Positions 32,117 to 41,004 are shown, counted from the first letter of the stretch. The stretch is 64,000 nucleotides of DNA from Dongia_A sp044226685 (GCA_044226685.1 JBGAGP010000007.1:5876-69875); one strand, 5' to 3'. Made by a program: numbers and translations. The notes: a model not told the origin generated them from the letters alone.

Positions 32117-34174
32117 ATGGCTGCGGAAGGCACCGAGGCAAGCGTCAAGAACGGCAACGGCACCAAGGACGGCGACCAGCCGCTGGTGGTGTTCATGCCG
32201 TCCGGCCGGCGCGGCCGTTTTCCGGTCGGCACGCCGGTGCTGCAGGCTGCGCGCCAGCTGGGCGTCGACATCGATTCGGTCTGCGGCGGTCGCGCCATCT
32301 GCGGGCGTTGCCAGATCGTCGTCTCCGAGGGCGAGTTCGCCAAGCTCGGCGTCACCTCCAAGGGCGACCACCTCTCCGATTTCTCCCCCGTGGAGCAGCG
32401 CTATTCCGACAAGCGCGGCATGAAGCCGGGCCGGCGCCTCTCCTGCCAGGCGCATCTGCTGGGCGACCTGGTCATCGACGTGCCGGAGGACAGCCAGGTC
32501 CACAAGCAGGTCGTCAGGAAGCGCGCCGAGATGCGCGCGATCGAGATCGATCCGATCGTCAAGCTGCATTACGTCGAGGTCGCCGAGCCGGATATGCATG
32601 ATCCGACGGGAGACTTGCAGCGCCTGGAGAAGGCGCTGAAGGAGCAATGGGGGCTCACCGATCTCGACACCGACCTGCGCGTGATCCAGGGGCTGCAGGC
32701 CGCCCTGCGCAAGGGCAACTGGACGGTGACCGTCGCCGTGCACCTGGGCCGGCAGATCACCGCCGTGTGGCCGGGCTTCCGCGACCATGTCTATGGCCTG
32801 GCCGTCGATATCGGCTCCACCACCATCGCCGGGCATCTCTGCGAGCTGTCCTCGGGCGAGGTGGTCGCGTCCTCGGGGCTGATGAACCCGCAGATCCGCT
32901 TCGGCGAAGACCTGATGAGCCGCGTGTCTTACGTCATGATGAATCCAGGCGGCGATTCCGAGATGACCAAGGTGGTGCGCGAGGCGATCAACGACCTGGC
33001 CGCCAACGTCGCCAAGGAAGCCAATTGCACGGTGCAGGACATCCTCGAGGTGACCTTCGTCGGCAACCCGATCATGCACCACCTGCTGCTCGGCATTAAT
33101 CCGATCGAGCTGGGCGGCGCGCCGTTCGCGCTGGCGACCGACGGGCCGACCATGTTCTGGGCCTCGGAGATCGACCTCAAGATCCACCCGAATGCGCGCA
33201 TCTACGTGCTGCCCTGCATTGCCGGCCATGTGGGCGCCGACACCGCCGGGGTCATCCTGTCGGAAGCGCCGCACGAGGCGGACGAGATGACGCTGATCGT
33301 CGATGTCGGCACCAACGCCGAGATCGTGCTGGGCAACAAGCAGAAGCTGCTGGCGGCCTCCTCGCCGACCGGGCCGGCCTTCGAGGGCGCGCAGATCTCC
33401 TGCGGCCAGCGCGCGGCCCCGGGCGCGATCGAGCGCATCCGCATCGACCGCGAGACCTTGGAGCCGCGCTTCAAGGTCATCGGCTGCGATCTGTGGTCGG
33501 ACCATCCCGACTTCGCCAAGCAGACGGAAGGCACCGGCGTCACCGGTGTCTGCGGCTCCGGCATCATCGAATGCATCGCCGAGATGTATCTCTCCGGCAT
33601 CCTGACCCAGGACGGCGTGGTCGACGGCGCCATGCAGGCGAAGTCGCCGCGCATCGAGGCCGACGGCCGCACCTTCTCCTACCTGCTGCATGACGGCACG
33701 CCGCAGTTGCGCATCACCCAGAACGACGTGCGCGCCATCCAGCTGGCCAAGGCGGCGCTCTATGCCGGCGCCAAGCTGCTGATGGACCGCATGGGCGTCG
33801 ACAAGGTCGACCGCATCACGCTGGCCGGCGCCTTCGGCAGCCATATTGATGTCAAGTATGCCATGGTCCTCGGCATGATCCCCGATTGCGACCTGGCCAA
33901 GGTCACCTCCGCCGGCAACGCGGCAGGCACCGGTGCCCGCATCGCGCTCCTGAACGCCAAGGCGCGCGAGGAGATCGCCCGCGTGGTGAAGCAGGTCGAG
34001 AAGGTCGAGACCGCCGTCGAGCCGAAATTCCAGGAGCATTTCGTCGGCGCCATGGCCATCCCGCACAAGACGGCGCCCTATCCGCACCTGGCGAAAGCGG
34101 TGGCGCTGCCGGCGCCGAAGGTCGCGTCGCCGGGCGATGACGAGGGTGGAAGGCGGAGACGGAGACGAGGATAA
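32117..34174 (+). CDS. RACo-type ATP-dependent reductive activator of corrinoid proteins
   Basis: The 685-residue product has an N-terminal [2Fe-2S] ferredoxin domain (C56, C62, C65, C110; SVCGGRAICGRCQ and LSCQAH). A linker and a large ASKHA-fold domain follow, with DIGSTTIAGHLCEL near residue 233, LIVDVGTNAEIVLGN near residue 395, and ITLAGAFGSHID near residue 570 as the nucleotide-binding motifs. This is the DUF4445/RACo family, which uses ATP hydrolysis to return inactive Co(II) corrinoid to Co(I). The ATG at 32117 is preferred over the GTG one codon earlier. The C-terminus ends in an Arg-rich GGRRRRRRG. Its presence implies a corrinoid methyl carrier somewhere in the genome. Confidence 0.93.
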   Translation: MAAEGTEASVKNGNGTKDGDQPLVVFMPSGRRGRFPVGTPVLQAARQLGVDIDSVCGGRAICGRCQIVVSEGEFAKLGVTSKGDHLSDFSPVEQRYSDKRGMKPGRRLSCQAHLLGDLVIDVPEDSQVHKQVVRKRAEMRAIEIDPIVKLHYVEVAEPDMHDPTGDLQRLEKALKEQWGLTDLDTDLRVIQGLQAALRKGNWTVTVAVHLGRQITAVWPGFRDHVYGLAVDIGSTTIAGHLCELSSGEVVASSGLMNPQIRFGEDLMSRVSYVMMNPGGDSEMTKVVREAINDLAANVAKEANCTVQDILEVTFVGNPIMHHLLLGINPIELGGAPFALATDGPTMFWASEIDLKIHPNARIYVLPCIAGHVGADTAGVILSEAPHEADEMTLIVDVGTNAEIVLGNKQKLLAASSPTGPAFEGAQISCGQRAAPGAIERIRIDRETLEPRFKVIGCDLWSDHPDFAKQTEGTGVTGVCGSGIIECIAEMYLSGILTQDGVVDGAMQAKSPRIEADGRTFSYLLHDGTPQLRITQNDVRAIQLAKAALYAGAKLLMDRMGVDKVDRITLAGAFGSHIDVKYAMVLGMIPDCDLAKVTSAGNAAGTGARIALLNAKAREEIARVVKQVEKVETAVEPKFQEHFVGAMAIPHKTAPYPHLAKAVALPAPKVASPGDDEGGRRRRRRG

Positions 34175-34213
34175 TCCTCGTTCTCTCCTCGAAGGACACA
34201 TACACTCCACCCT

Positions 34214-34310
34214 CATGGCATGGCTTGGCCATGCCATCCACGAGTTCAATGGGCAAGACCTCGTCGCTACAGGCAAACTCGTGGATGCCAGGGCCACGCC
34301 CTGGCATGAC
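34214..34310. repeat. Dispersed intergenic palindrome (CATGCCAGG...CCTGGCAT family), copy 2
   Basis: The gap between the RACo gene and greB contains ATGGCATGGCTTGG...CCATGCCATCCACGAGTT and, about 60 bases on, AAACTCGTGGATGCCAGGG...CCCTGGCATGAC. The two halves form a long imperfect inverted repeat with CATCCACGAGTT/AACTCGTGGATG arms. It is related to the element at 22961-23068. It lies just downstream of the last gene of the C1 block. Confidence 0.8.
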
Positions 34311-34344
34311 GATTGGAGGGGTTGCTACAACGAGCGCAGGTTTC

Positions 34345-34854
34345 ATGACCGACGAAGACGACGACCTGCCGCCCCTGCCGGCCGGCAAGAAGAACTACAT
34401 GACGCCCGAAGGCCATGCGCGGCTGGTCGCCGAGCGGCGCAAGCTGTGGAACGAGGAGCGGCCGGAGGTGGTGCGCGTGGTCGAATGGGCGGCCGGCAAC
34501 GGCGACCGCTCGGAGAACGGCGACTACATCTACGGCAAGCGGCGCCTGCGCGAGATCGACCGGCGGCTGCGCTTCCTCGACAAGCGGCTGGAGATCGCCG
34601 AGGTGGTCGATCCCAAGGCGCAGAAGAACCGCAGCAAGGTGTTCTTCGGCGCGACCGTCACCTACGCCCGCGAGGATGACAGCGAGGTCAATGTGACCAT
34701 CGTCGGCATCGATGAGACCGAGACCGGGCGGATCAGCTGGATCTCCCCGGTCGCCCGCGCACTCATGGGCAAGTCGGTCGGCGACACCGCCAAGGTGCCG
34801 ACGCCGAAGGGCGTCGAGGACATCGAGATCGTGAAGATCGCGTATCCAGGGTAG
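34345..34854 (+). CDS. greB: Transcript cleavage factor GreB
   Basis: GreB binds in the secondary channel of RNA polymerase and stimulates cleavage of the transcript in backtracked complexes. The 169-residue product has the GreB N-terminal coiled coil (NYMTPEGHARLVAERRKLWNEERPEVVRVVEWAA). The acidic tip segment NGDRSENGDYIYGKRRLREIDRRLRFL follows, then the FKBP-like C-terminal domain (ISWISPVARALMGKSVGDTAKV). The first dozen residues are acidic (DEDDDLPPLP), a modest extension. The gene is separated from the C1 block by a repeat and is probably transcribed alone. Confidence 0.96.
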   Translation: MTDEDDDLPPLPAGKKNYMTPEGHARLVAERRKLWNEERPEVVRVVEWAAGNGDRSENGDYIYGKRRLREIDRRLRFLDKRLEIAEVVDPKAQKNRSKVFFGATVTYAREDDSEVNVTIVGIDETETGRISWISPVARALMGKSVGDTAKVPTPKGVEDIEIVKIAYPG

Positions 34855-34885
34855 ACATCCGGCACTTCAACTGCCCCCACCCCAT

Positions 34886-34943
34886 CCCTCCCCCGTTCCG
34901 GGGGAGGGGGACAGAACAATCCCCTCCCCCTTCAGGGGGAGGG
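34886..34943. repeat. Two GC-rich palindromes (CCCTCCCCCG family) between greB and hemN
   Basis: The first copy (34886-34908) has arms CCCTCCCCCG / CGGGGGAGGG around TTC, identical to the right-hand copy at 2928-2950. The second (34922-34943) has arms CCCTCCCCC / GGGGGAGGG around TTCA. They lie between convergent genes, where folded RNA on either strand could act as a transcript end. Confidence 0.85.
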
Positions 34944-34982
34944 TCAGGGAGGGGGCAGATGCAGCGCCGTGATGTCGGAGGC

Positions 34983-36335
34983 TCAGACAGCCTTCGAGTG
35001 CCGCGCCTTGCCGGTGTCGAGATAGGTGTCGAAGCAGGCGGCGACGAGGCGGGCCAGGGGGCGGCCAGGCTCGGTGATGCGAACCTGCTCGCCGTCCAAC
35101 TCGACCAGGCCGTCGGCGGCAAGCTCGTTCAGCCGCACCTTCTCCGGGCCGAAGCGGCGGCCGGTCATGCCGTGCGCGCGGATGACCGCGTCGAGGTCGA
35201 CGGCGAAATCACACAGCAGGCGCTCGATGATCGCGCGGCGCAGGCGGTCCTCGTCGGAAAGCGCGATGCCCCGCGCAGTGGCGAGGCGGCCCGCGGCGAT
35301 GGCGCGGTGCCAGGCGCCGGGCTCCGCCAGGTTCTGCACATAGCCCTGCGGCAGGGTGCCGATGGCCGATGGGCCGAGGCCGATCAACGTCGCGGCATCC
35401 TCCACCGCATAGCCCTGGAAGTTGCGGGTCAATTTGCCCGCGTTCAGCGCCTGGACCATCGGGTCGTCAGGCCTGGCGAAATGGTCGAAGCCGATCTGCA
35501 CGTAGCCCAGCGCGCGAAGCCGATCATTGGCGAGGCTCATCAGGTCCCAGCGCGACGCGGCATCCGGCATGCGGCTTTCGTCGATCAGCCGCTGGTGCGT
35601 CTTCATCCACGGCACATGGGCATAGCCGAACAGCGCCAAGCGGTCCGGCGCCAGCGAATGCGCCAGGTCGATGGTCTTGAGGATGGTGTCCCGCGTCTGG
35701 CCGGGCAGGCCGTACATGAGGTCGAGGTTGATGCCAGCAATGCCGTGGGCGCGCAACAGCTCGACCGCATCCCGCACCAGGGCGAAAGGCTGCTCGCGGT
35801 TGATCAGCCGCTGCACCTCGGGGTCGAAATCCTGCACGCCGAGACTGACGCGGTTGACACCGGACATCAGGCATTCCGCCGCCATCTCCTGGGTCAGCAG
35901 GCGCGGGTCCATCTCGATGGCGACCTCGGCCGTGTCGGCGCGGGGGAAGTGCCGGTCGAGCGCCGCCATGATGCGGGCGAATTCGGCCGGCCGCAGCATG
36001 TTGGGGGTGCCGCCGCCCCAGTGAATCTGCGTCGCCGGGCGTCTGGCATCGACATGGCGGGCGACCAGCGCCGCCTCCTCGATGAGCCGCGCGGCCAAGT
36101 CCTCGACCGGCTGATAGCGCGCCGCCACCTTGGTGTGGCAGCCGCAATACCAGCACATCGACTTGCAATAAGGGACGTGGAGATAGAGCGAGACCGGCGC
36201 CCTGGCATCACCGGCGGCGAGCCAGGCGGCGTATTGCTCCGGCCCGATCTCGGCGTGGAAATGCGGCGCGGTCGGATAGGAGGTGTAGCGCGGAACGGCG
36301 CGGTCGTATTTCTGCAGCAAGTCCAACTGGGTCAT
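34983..36335 (-). CDS. hemN: Oxygen-independent coproporphyrinogen III oxidase
   Basis: HemN is a radical-SAM enzyme that decarboxylates coproporphyrinogen III in haem synthesis when oxygen is low. The 450-residue product begins MTQLDLLQKYDRAVPRYTSYPTAPHFH, the normal family N-terminus. It has the cluster motif CxxxCxxC as YCKSMCWYCGCHT near residue 65, the SAM-binding GGGTPN near 115, and the C-terminal HemN domain (LADGLVELDGEQVRIT). A longer reading to 36482 adds unrelated residues. The gene stands alone between a repeat and the M50 protease gene. Confidence 0.96.
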   Translation of the reverse strand: MTQLDLLQKYDRAVPRYTSYPTAPHFHAEIGPEQYAAWLAAGDARAPVSLYLHVPYCKSMCWYCGCHTKVAARYQPVEDLAARLIEEAALVARHVDARRPATQIHWGGGTPNMLRPAEFARIMAALDRHFPRADTAEVAIEMDPRLLTQEMAAECLMSGVNRVSLGVQDFDPEVQRLINREQPFALVRDAVELLRAHGIAGINLDLMYGLPGQTRDTILKTIDLAHSLAPDRLALFGYAHVPWMKTHQRLIDESRMPDAASRWDLMSLANDRLRALGYVQIGFDHFARPDDPMVQALNAGKLTRNFQGYAVEDAATLIGLGPSAIGTLPQGYVQNLAEPGAWHRAIAAGRLATARGIALSDEDRLRRAIIERLLCDFAVDLDAVIRAHGMTGRRFGPEKVRLNELAADGLVELDGEQVRITEPGRPLARLVAACFDTYLDTGKARHSKAV

Positions 36336-36459
36336 GGCGCGGCCGTCGGCAAGCGGAAATCCGACCTTTGCATAGCAGCCCCGGCGGACCGGCGGCAGCG
36401 CGCCGCTTGGCGCAGCGCCGAAACGTCGCAGGCGGAAAAATGCGCGTCCGTTCAGCCGG

Positions 36460-37605
36460 TTAAGAGCTTCCCTCGGCGGCATCCTCGAGTTCGAGCTGGA
36501 GCGACAGGCGTTTCAGCAGGTCCTTCAGCGACAGGATGCCGACCAGGCTGCCGCCTTCCACCACCATTAGGCGGCTGGCGCCGCGCTTTTGCATGGCGGT
36601 GAGCGCGGCCATCGCATCGGCGCCGGCCGCGATCATGTTTGCCTCGCCTGCCGCGACCATGAGATCGCCGACTCGCATGCTATCCCAGCGGTCGCGCGGC
36701 AGGTCCTTGATCTCCTTCATCGAGATCGCGCCCAGCAGCCGGCCGCTCTCCACCACCGGAAAGAACTCGTGGTGATGGCGCAGCACGTAGTCCTCCGCCA
36801 GCTGGCGGATGCTGATATAGGGCGAGACCGCAACCGGGGCGCCGCTCATGAAATCGCGCACGACATGGCCCTTGATCGCCTGGCGGGTGCGCAGGTCGTA
36901 GTAGGACCCGGCGGCGGCACTCCGGAGGAACAGGCCGATCAGGATCCACCAGATGCCGGTGCCGAGATCGCCGGTCACCACGCTGATGAAGCCGATGCCC
37001 ATCAGCACCACGGAGAAGGCGATGCCGGCATTGGCCGCTGCCCGCGTCGCCCGGCGCATGTCGCGCCAGCGGTGCCACAGATAGGCCCGGAGCACGCGCC
37101 CGCCATCGAGCGGAAAGGCGGGGATGAGGTTGAACACCGCCAGGATCAGGTTGAGCGAGGCGAGGTAGCGGGTGACGCCGGTGACCGGCGCCGGCCAGCC
37201 CAGCGCCCCGCCCAGCAGGGTCAGCAGATAGAAGATCACGCCGAGGACGACGCTGAGGACCGGACCGGCGATGGCCATGCGGAACTCGACCCGCGGCGAC
37301 AACGGTTCCTCCTCCAGCTCGGCGACGCCGCCGAAGATGAAGAGCGTGATGCCGCGGATCGGCAGGCCGTAATAGCGCGCCACCACGGAATGCGACAGCT
37401 CGTGCAGCAGGATGGACAGGAACAAGCCGAGCACGCCGGCAACCCCCATCCACCAATAGGCGGCGACCGGCAGGCCTTCGTAGAGCGAGGGGAAGAAGCC
37501 CTCGGCCAGCGACCAGGCGATCAGCATGGCCAGGATCGCCCAGCTCCAATCGACCTTGACCGCGAAACCGGCGACCTCGAACAGCGTGACCTGGTGTTTC
37601 GCCAT
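36460..37605 (-). CDS. Site-2-type M50 membrane metalloprotease with CBS pair
   Basis: The 381-residue product has membrane helices carrying the zinc motif HExxH as LLHELSHSVVARYYG near residue 62, and the second metal-ligand motif NLIPAFPLDGGRVLRA near 155. Two C-terminal CBS modules (about 240-300 and 310-370; ending SLVGILSLKDLLKRL) probably sense a nucleotide. This is the SpoIVFB/Rip3-like group of intramembrane proteases. AAGGA lies six bases before the ATG. It follows a universal stress protein gene by 20 bases, and a Lon-like protease gene lies upstream, so a stress or proteolysis operon is plausible. Confidence 0.92.
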   Translation of the reverse strand: MAKHQVTLFEVAGFAVKVDWSWAILAMLIAWSLAEGFFPSLYEGLPVAAYWWMGVAGVLGLFLSILLHELSHSVVARYYGLPIRGITLFIFGGVAELEEEPLSPRVEFRMAIAGPVLSVVLGVIFYLLTLLGGALGWPAPVTGVTRYLASLNLILAVFNLIPAFPLDGGRVLRAYLWHRWRDMRRATRAAANAGIAFSVVLMGIGFISVVTGDLGTGIWWILIGLFLRSAAAGSYYDLRTRQAIKGHVVRDFMSGAPVAVSPYISIRQLAEDYVLRHHHEFFPVVESGRLLGAISMKEIKDLPRDRWDSMRVGDLMVAAGEANMIAAGADAMAALTAMQKRGASRLMVVEGGSLVGILSLKDLLKRLSLQLELEDAAEGSS

Positions 37606-37625
37606 CCTGGTTCCTTTCCGCGTTG

Positions 37626-38456
37626 TCAGGCGATCAGCATCAGCGCGCAGCTGGGCGCCGCCAGGAAGCCTTGCAGCTCCGCCAGGTGCGCGGCGATGAG
37701 CGTGGCCGGCACGATCACCAGGCCGCAATCGGCATGGGATACGGCGCGACGCAATTCCGCCGCGTCCATCGTCGCCATCTGGCGGAAGACGGTGCGGCTG
37801 GTGGCGAGATCGTAGCGCTGGCGCAATGCCGCCTCCTGCGGCGCATCCGGCAGGCGGGCCACGTAGAGCCGGGCGTGGTCGACACCGCCCAGGGCGCGCG
37901 CCGCCAGCATCGCCCGGTCGCCGGCGGTCGACCCGTCATGGATCACCAGCACGTTGTGGCGCTGGTCACTGGCGGGGCCGAGCAGAAGACAGGCGCGGCC
38001 GCAGGATGCGGCCGCCGCGAACCAGTCGGTCGAGATGCGCAAATGGCGGCTGACGGCACGGCTGGTCGTCTCCACCACCAGCAGGTCACCGCCGCCCGCC
38101 GCCGCCAAGGCGGCGGAACGATCGCCGCGCACGATCTCGAAGGATGCGGTCACGTTGAGCCGGCCGGCCAGATCTTCGAGCCGGCGCCGGGCGCGCGCCG
38201 CCAGCGCGCGGAACTCCGCTTCGAGATCGCCCGGCTCCAGGGGCATGGCGGTGGCGGAGGCCAGGCTCACCTGCCGGGTGAAGGGCAGCGCCGCCGCTTC
38301 CAGCAGGCGGGCATCCTCGATGAACATGGCATGCAGGGTCGCCTTCGCCCGCCGCGCCATCTCGGCCGCCTGTTCCAGGGCAACCAGGTTCTCGCAGGCG
38401 GATTCGAGGGCCACCACCACGCGATGAACAGCGAAATCGGTCTCTTCGGCGCTCAT
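37626..38456 (-). CDS. Universal stress protein-like protein
   Basis: A 276-residue soluble protein with one UspA-like alpha/beta fold at the N-terminus (HRVVVALESACENLVALEQAAEMARRAKATLHAMFIED). A second, degenerate repeat follows from about residue 155 (NVLVIHDGSTAGDRAMLAARAL...LVIVPATL). The classical ATP motif GxxG(S/T) is not clear, so it may not bind ATP. The gene is nine bases downstream of the Lon-like protease gene and 20 bases upstream of the M50 protease gene, on the same strand. Confidence 0.75.
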   Translation of the reverse strand: MSAEETDFAVHRVVVALESACENLVALEQAAEMARRAKATLHAMFIEDARLLEAAALPFTRQVSLASATAMPLEPGDLEAEFRALAARARRRLEDLAGRLNVTASFEIVRGDRSAALAAAGGGDLLVVETTSRAVSRHLRISTDWFAAAASCGRACLLLGPASDQRHNVLVIHDGSTAGDRAMLAARALGGVDHARLYVARLPDAPQEAALRQRYDLATSRTVFRQMATMDAAELRRAVSHADCGLVIVPATLIAAHLAELQGFLAAPSCALMLIA

Positions 38457-38465
38457 CGCCGTACC

Positions 38466-40865
38466 TCAGGCCTTGTCGTTGCGCCGCGCGAAGGCGGCCG
38501 CCTTCTCGGCGAAGTCCGCCAGGCGACGCGCGACGCGCGCGTTGATCGAGTCCTCGGGATAGCTGCCATCCGCCGCCGGCCGGCCGGCCGGCACACCGGT
38601 CAGCAGCTCGATCGCCTGGTCGACATCCTCGATGGAATGGATGTGGAACTTGCCGTCCCGCGCCGCCGCCTGCACGTCGCCCCGCAGCATCAGATGCTTC
38701 ACGTTGCTGGCCGGGATGATGACGCCCTGTTCGCCGCTGAGGCCGCGGTCGCGGCAGAGATCGAAGAAGCCCTCGATCTTCTCGTTCACGCCGCCGATGG
38801 CCTGGGAGCGGCCGTTCTGGTCGACCGAGCCGGTCATCGCGAAACGCTGGCTGATCGGCACCTCCGCCAGGGCGGAGAGCAGCGCGCAGAGCTCGGCCAT
38901 CGAGGCGCTGTCGCCGTCGACGCCGCCATAGGATTGTTCGAACACCAGGCTCGCCGTCAGCGACAGCGGTCTGTCGCGGCCGAAGCGTCCGCCGAGGAAG
39001 CCGGAAAGGATCAGCACGCCCTTGGAATGCAGCGGCCCGCCCAGCTCCACCTCGCGCTCGATGTCGGTGACCTCGCCGCGGCCCAGGCGGACGCGGGCGG
39101 AGATGCGGCTGGGCCGGCCGAACGACATGGTCCCCATGCCGATGACGGCGAGGCCGTTGATCTGGCCGATCCGGGCGCCGGCCGTGTCGATGTGATAGGT
39201 GCCGCGCAGGATCTCCTCGCGCAGGCGCTGCGGCAGGCGGTCGGTGCGGCGGATCTGCGCGTCGATCGCCGCCTGCACATGCTCGGCCTCGACCCGCGCG
39301 GCGCCGGCCAGGCCGGCGAAATGGTCGGATTCGACGATCAGGTCGTTGACGCTGCGCATATGGGTCGAGAGCTTCTGCGAATCCTCGACCATGCGCGAGG
39401 CCTGCTCGATCACCCGGGCGATCGCAGTGCGGCCGAAGGCCTTCAGATTCTCGCGCCGCACCGAGGTGGCGATGAGCCGCGCCATCAGCGCGGTGTTGTG
39501 CACGTTGCGGTCGACCCGGTCCTCGAAGTCCACCGGCACCTTGAACAGCTCGGCGAAATCCGGGTCGTGCTGCTGCAGCAGGTAGTAGACCATCGGCTCG
39601 CCGACCAGTACCACCTTGATGTCGAGCGGGATCGGCTCCGGCTCCAGCGAAATGGTGCTGGCGAGGCTCAGCATCTGCTCCACCGATTCGATGCGGATCT
39701 CGCGCGCGCGCAATGCCCGCTTCAGCGATTCGTAGCCGATGCCGCTCTGCAGCAGGCGGATCACGTCGATGATCAGGTAGCCGCCATTCGCCTTGTGCAA
39801 GGCGCCCGGCTTCAGCAGGTTGAAATCGGTGACCAGCGTGCCGAAGCGCGCCATGTGCTCGACCCGGCCGACGATGGTCTGGTGGTTGGGCCGGTCCTCG
39901 TAATAGATCGGCGCCCCCTGGCCGGGGGTGTTTTCCACCACCACATTCACCTGGTAGCGGCGAAAGCTGCGCCCGGGGGCGTCGTCCTCCTCCATTCCGG
40001 GCGCGATCGGCAGCGGATGCGCCTGGGGCAGGAAGTCGTCGGAATTCTCGACGATGTCGCCCTCGACCTCGCCCAGATAGGCGACGACCTCGGGCAGGTC
40101 CTGGTGGCCGCGGCGAAGCTCTTCGATCAGGTGGCCGACGGCGAAGCGCGTCATGTCATGGTTGAGGGCGCGCACCGCCTCGCGATGCTTGCGTTCCAGG
40201 TCCGGCATGCGGCGGACCACGACTTCGAGTTCCCCTTGCAGGGACTCGATCACCTTCTTGATGCGCTCCTGCTCGGGCTCCGGCAGCTTGTTGAATTCCT
40301 CCGGCCGCAACACTTCGCCATCCTTGAGCGGCGCCAGGGCCAGGCCCATCGGGGTGCGGATCAGCGCGACGTTCTCCTTCTGCGCCTTCTGCTGCAGCGC
40401 GCTGAAGGGGGTCTCGGCCTGCTGCTTGAACTGCTCGTCGATCACCTCGCGCCGCGCGCGGTAGTCGTCGCCCTCGAAGGTCGCCGGCAGAACCGCCTTC
40501 AGCTCCTCGATCAGCTTGCGCATGGCCTCGCAGAACGGCTTGGCGCGACCGGGCGGCAGGCGCAGCGCGTTGGGCCGCTGCGGATCGGCGAAATTGTTGA
40601 CGTAGCACCAATCGTCCGGCGTCGCCTGACGGGTGGCCTGGCGGCGCAGGTAGTCGGCGATCACCGAGTGCTTGCCGGTGCCGCTGGTGCCCAGGGCGAA
40701 CAGGTTGTAGCCCGGATGCTTGACGCCGACGCCGAAGGCGACGGCCTCGATGGCGCGCTCCTGGCCGATCAGGCCGGGCAGATCCTCCAGGTCGTCCGTG
40801 CTGTCGCCCGGCAAAGTGGCGGGATCGCAGCGATTAAACAGTTGTTCCGGCGAAAGCGCAGTCAC
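38466..40865 (-). CDS. LonB-like ATP-dependent protease (AAA_32 type)
   Basis: The 799-residue product belongs to the Lon-related proteases that lack the N-terminal substrate-binding domain. It has a split ATPase region: Walker A-like NLFALGTSGTGKHSVIADYL near residue 55, then an inserted coiled coil around residues 140-300. The C-terminal Lon protease domain carries the catalytic serine in GVDGDSASMAELCALLSAL near residue 642 and the lysine in AIGGVNEKIEGFFDLC near 686. It is soluble and probably acts on damaged proteins. It heads a minus-strand run with the stress protein and M50 protease. Confidence 0.93.
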   Translation of the reverse strand: MTALSPEQLFNRCDPATLPGDSTDDLEDLPGLIGQERAIEAVAFGVGVKHPGYNLFALGTSGTGKHSVIADYLRRQATRQATPDDWCYVNNFADPQRPNALRLPPGRAKPFCEAMRKLIEELKAVLPATFEGDDYRARREVIDEQFKQQAETPFSALQQKAQKENVALIRTPMGLALAPLKDGEVLRPEEFNKLPEPEQERIKKVIESLQGELEVVVRRMPDLERKHREAVRALNHDMTRFAVGHLIEELRRGHQDLPEVVAYLGEVEGDIVENSDDFLPQAHPLPIAPGMEEDDAPGRSFRRYQVNVVVENTPGQGAPIYYEDRPNHQTIVGRVEHMARFGTLVTDFNLLKPGALHKANGGYLIIDVIRLLQSGIGYESLKRALRAREIRIESVEQMLSLASTISLEPEPIPLDIKVVLVGEPMVYYLLQQHDPDFAELFKVPVDFEDRVDRNVHNTALMARLIATSVRRENLKAFGRTAIARVIEQASRMVEDSQKLSTHMRSVNDLIVESDHFAGLAGAARVEAEHVQAAIDAQIRRTDRLPQRLREEILRGTYHIDTAGARIGQINGLAVIGMGTMSFGRPSRISARVRLGRGEVTDIEREVELGGPLHSKGVLILSGFLGGRFGRDRPLSLTASLVFEQSYGGVDGDSASMAELCALLSALAEVPISQRFAMTGSVDQNGRSQAIGGVNEKIEGFFDLCRDRGLSGEQGVIIPASNVKHLMLRGDVQAAARDGKFHIHSIEDVDQAIELLTGVPAGRPAADGSYPEDSINARVARRLADFAEKAAAFARRNDKA

Positions 40866-41004
40866 AATGACGGTTCCTCATCGGTCTTTGCGATAGATTG
40901 CGCTGTTGCTGCGTTGCAGCGCAAGAGGCCAGTCTCCTGGAGACGGTGCGTTCCACGCGGCCGCGTCGCGCATTGCCCGATTGCCGACCGGCGAATTCAC
41001 TGGC

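Noticed and set aside
31043..34297. 1084-codon minus-strand frame opposite the methyltransferase and RACo genes
   Set aside because: Spans a gene boundary and both hairpin and repeat regions. No recognisable domain; shadow.
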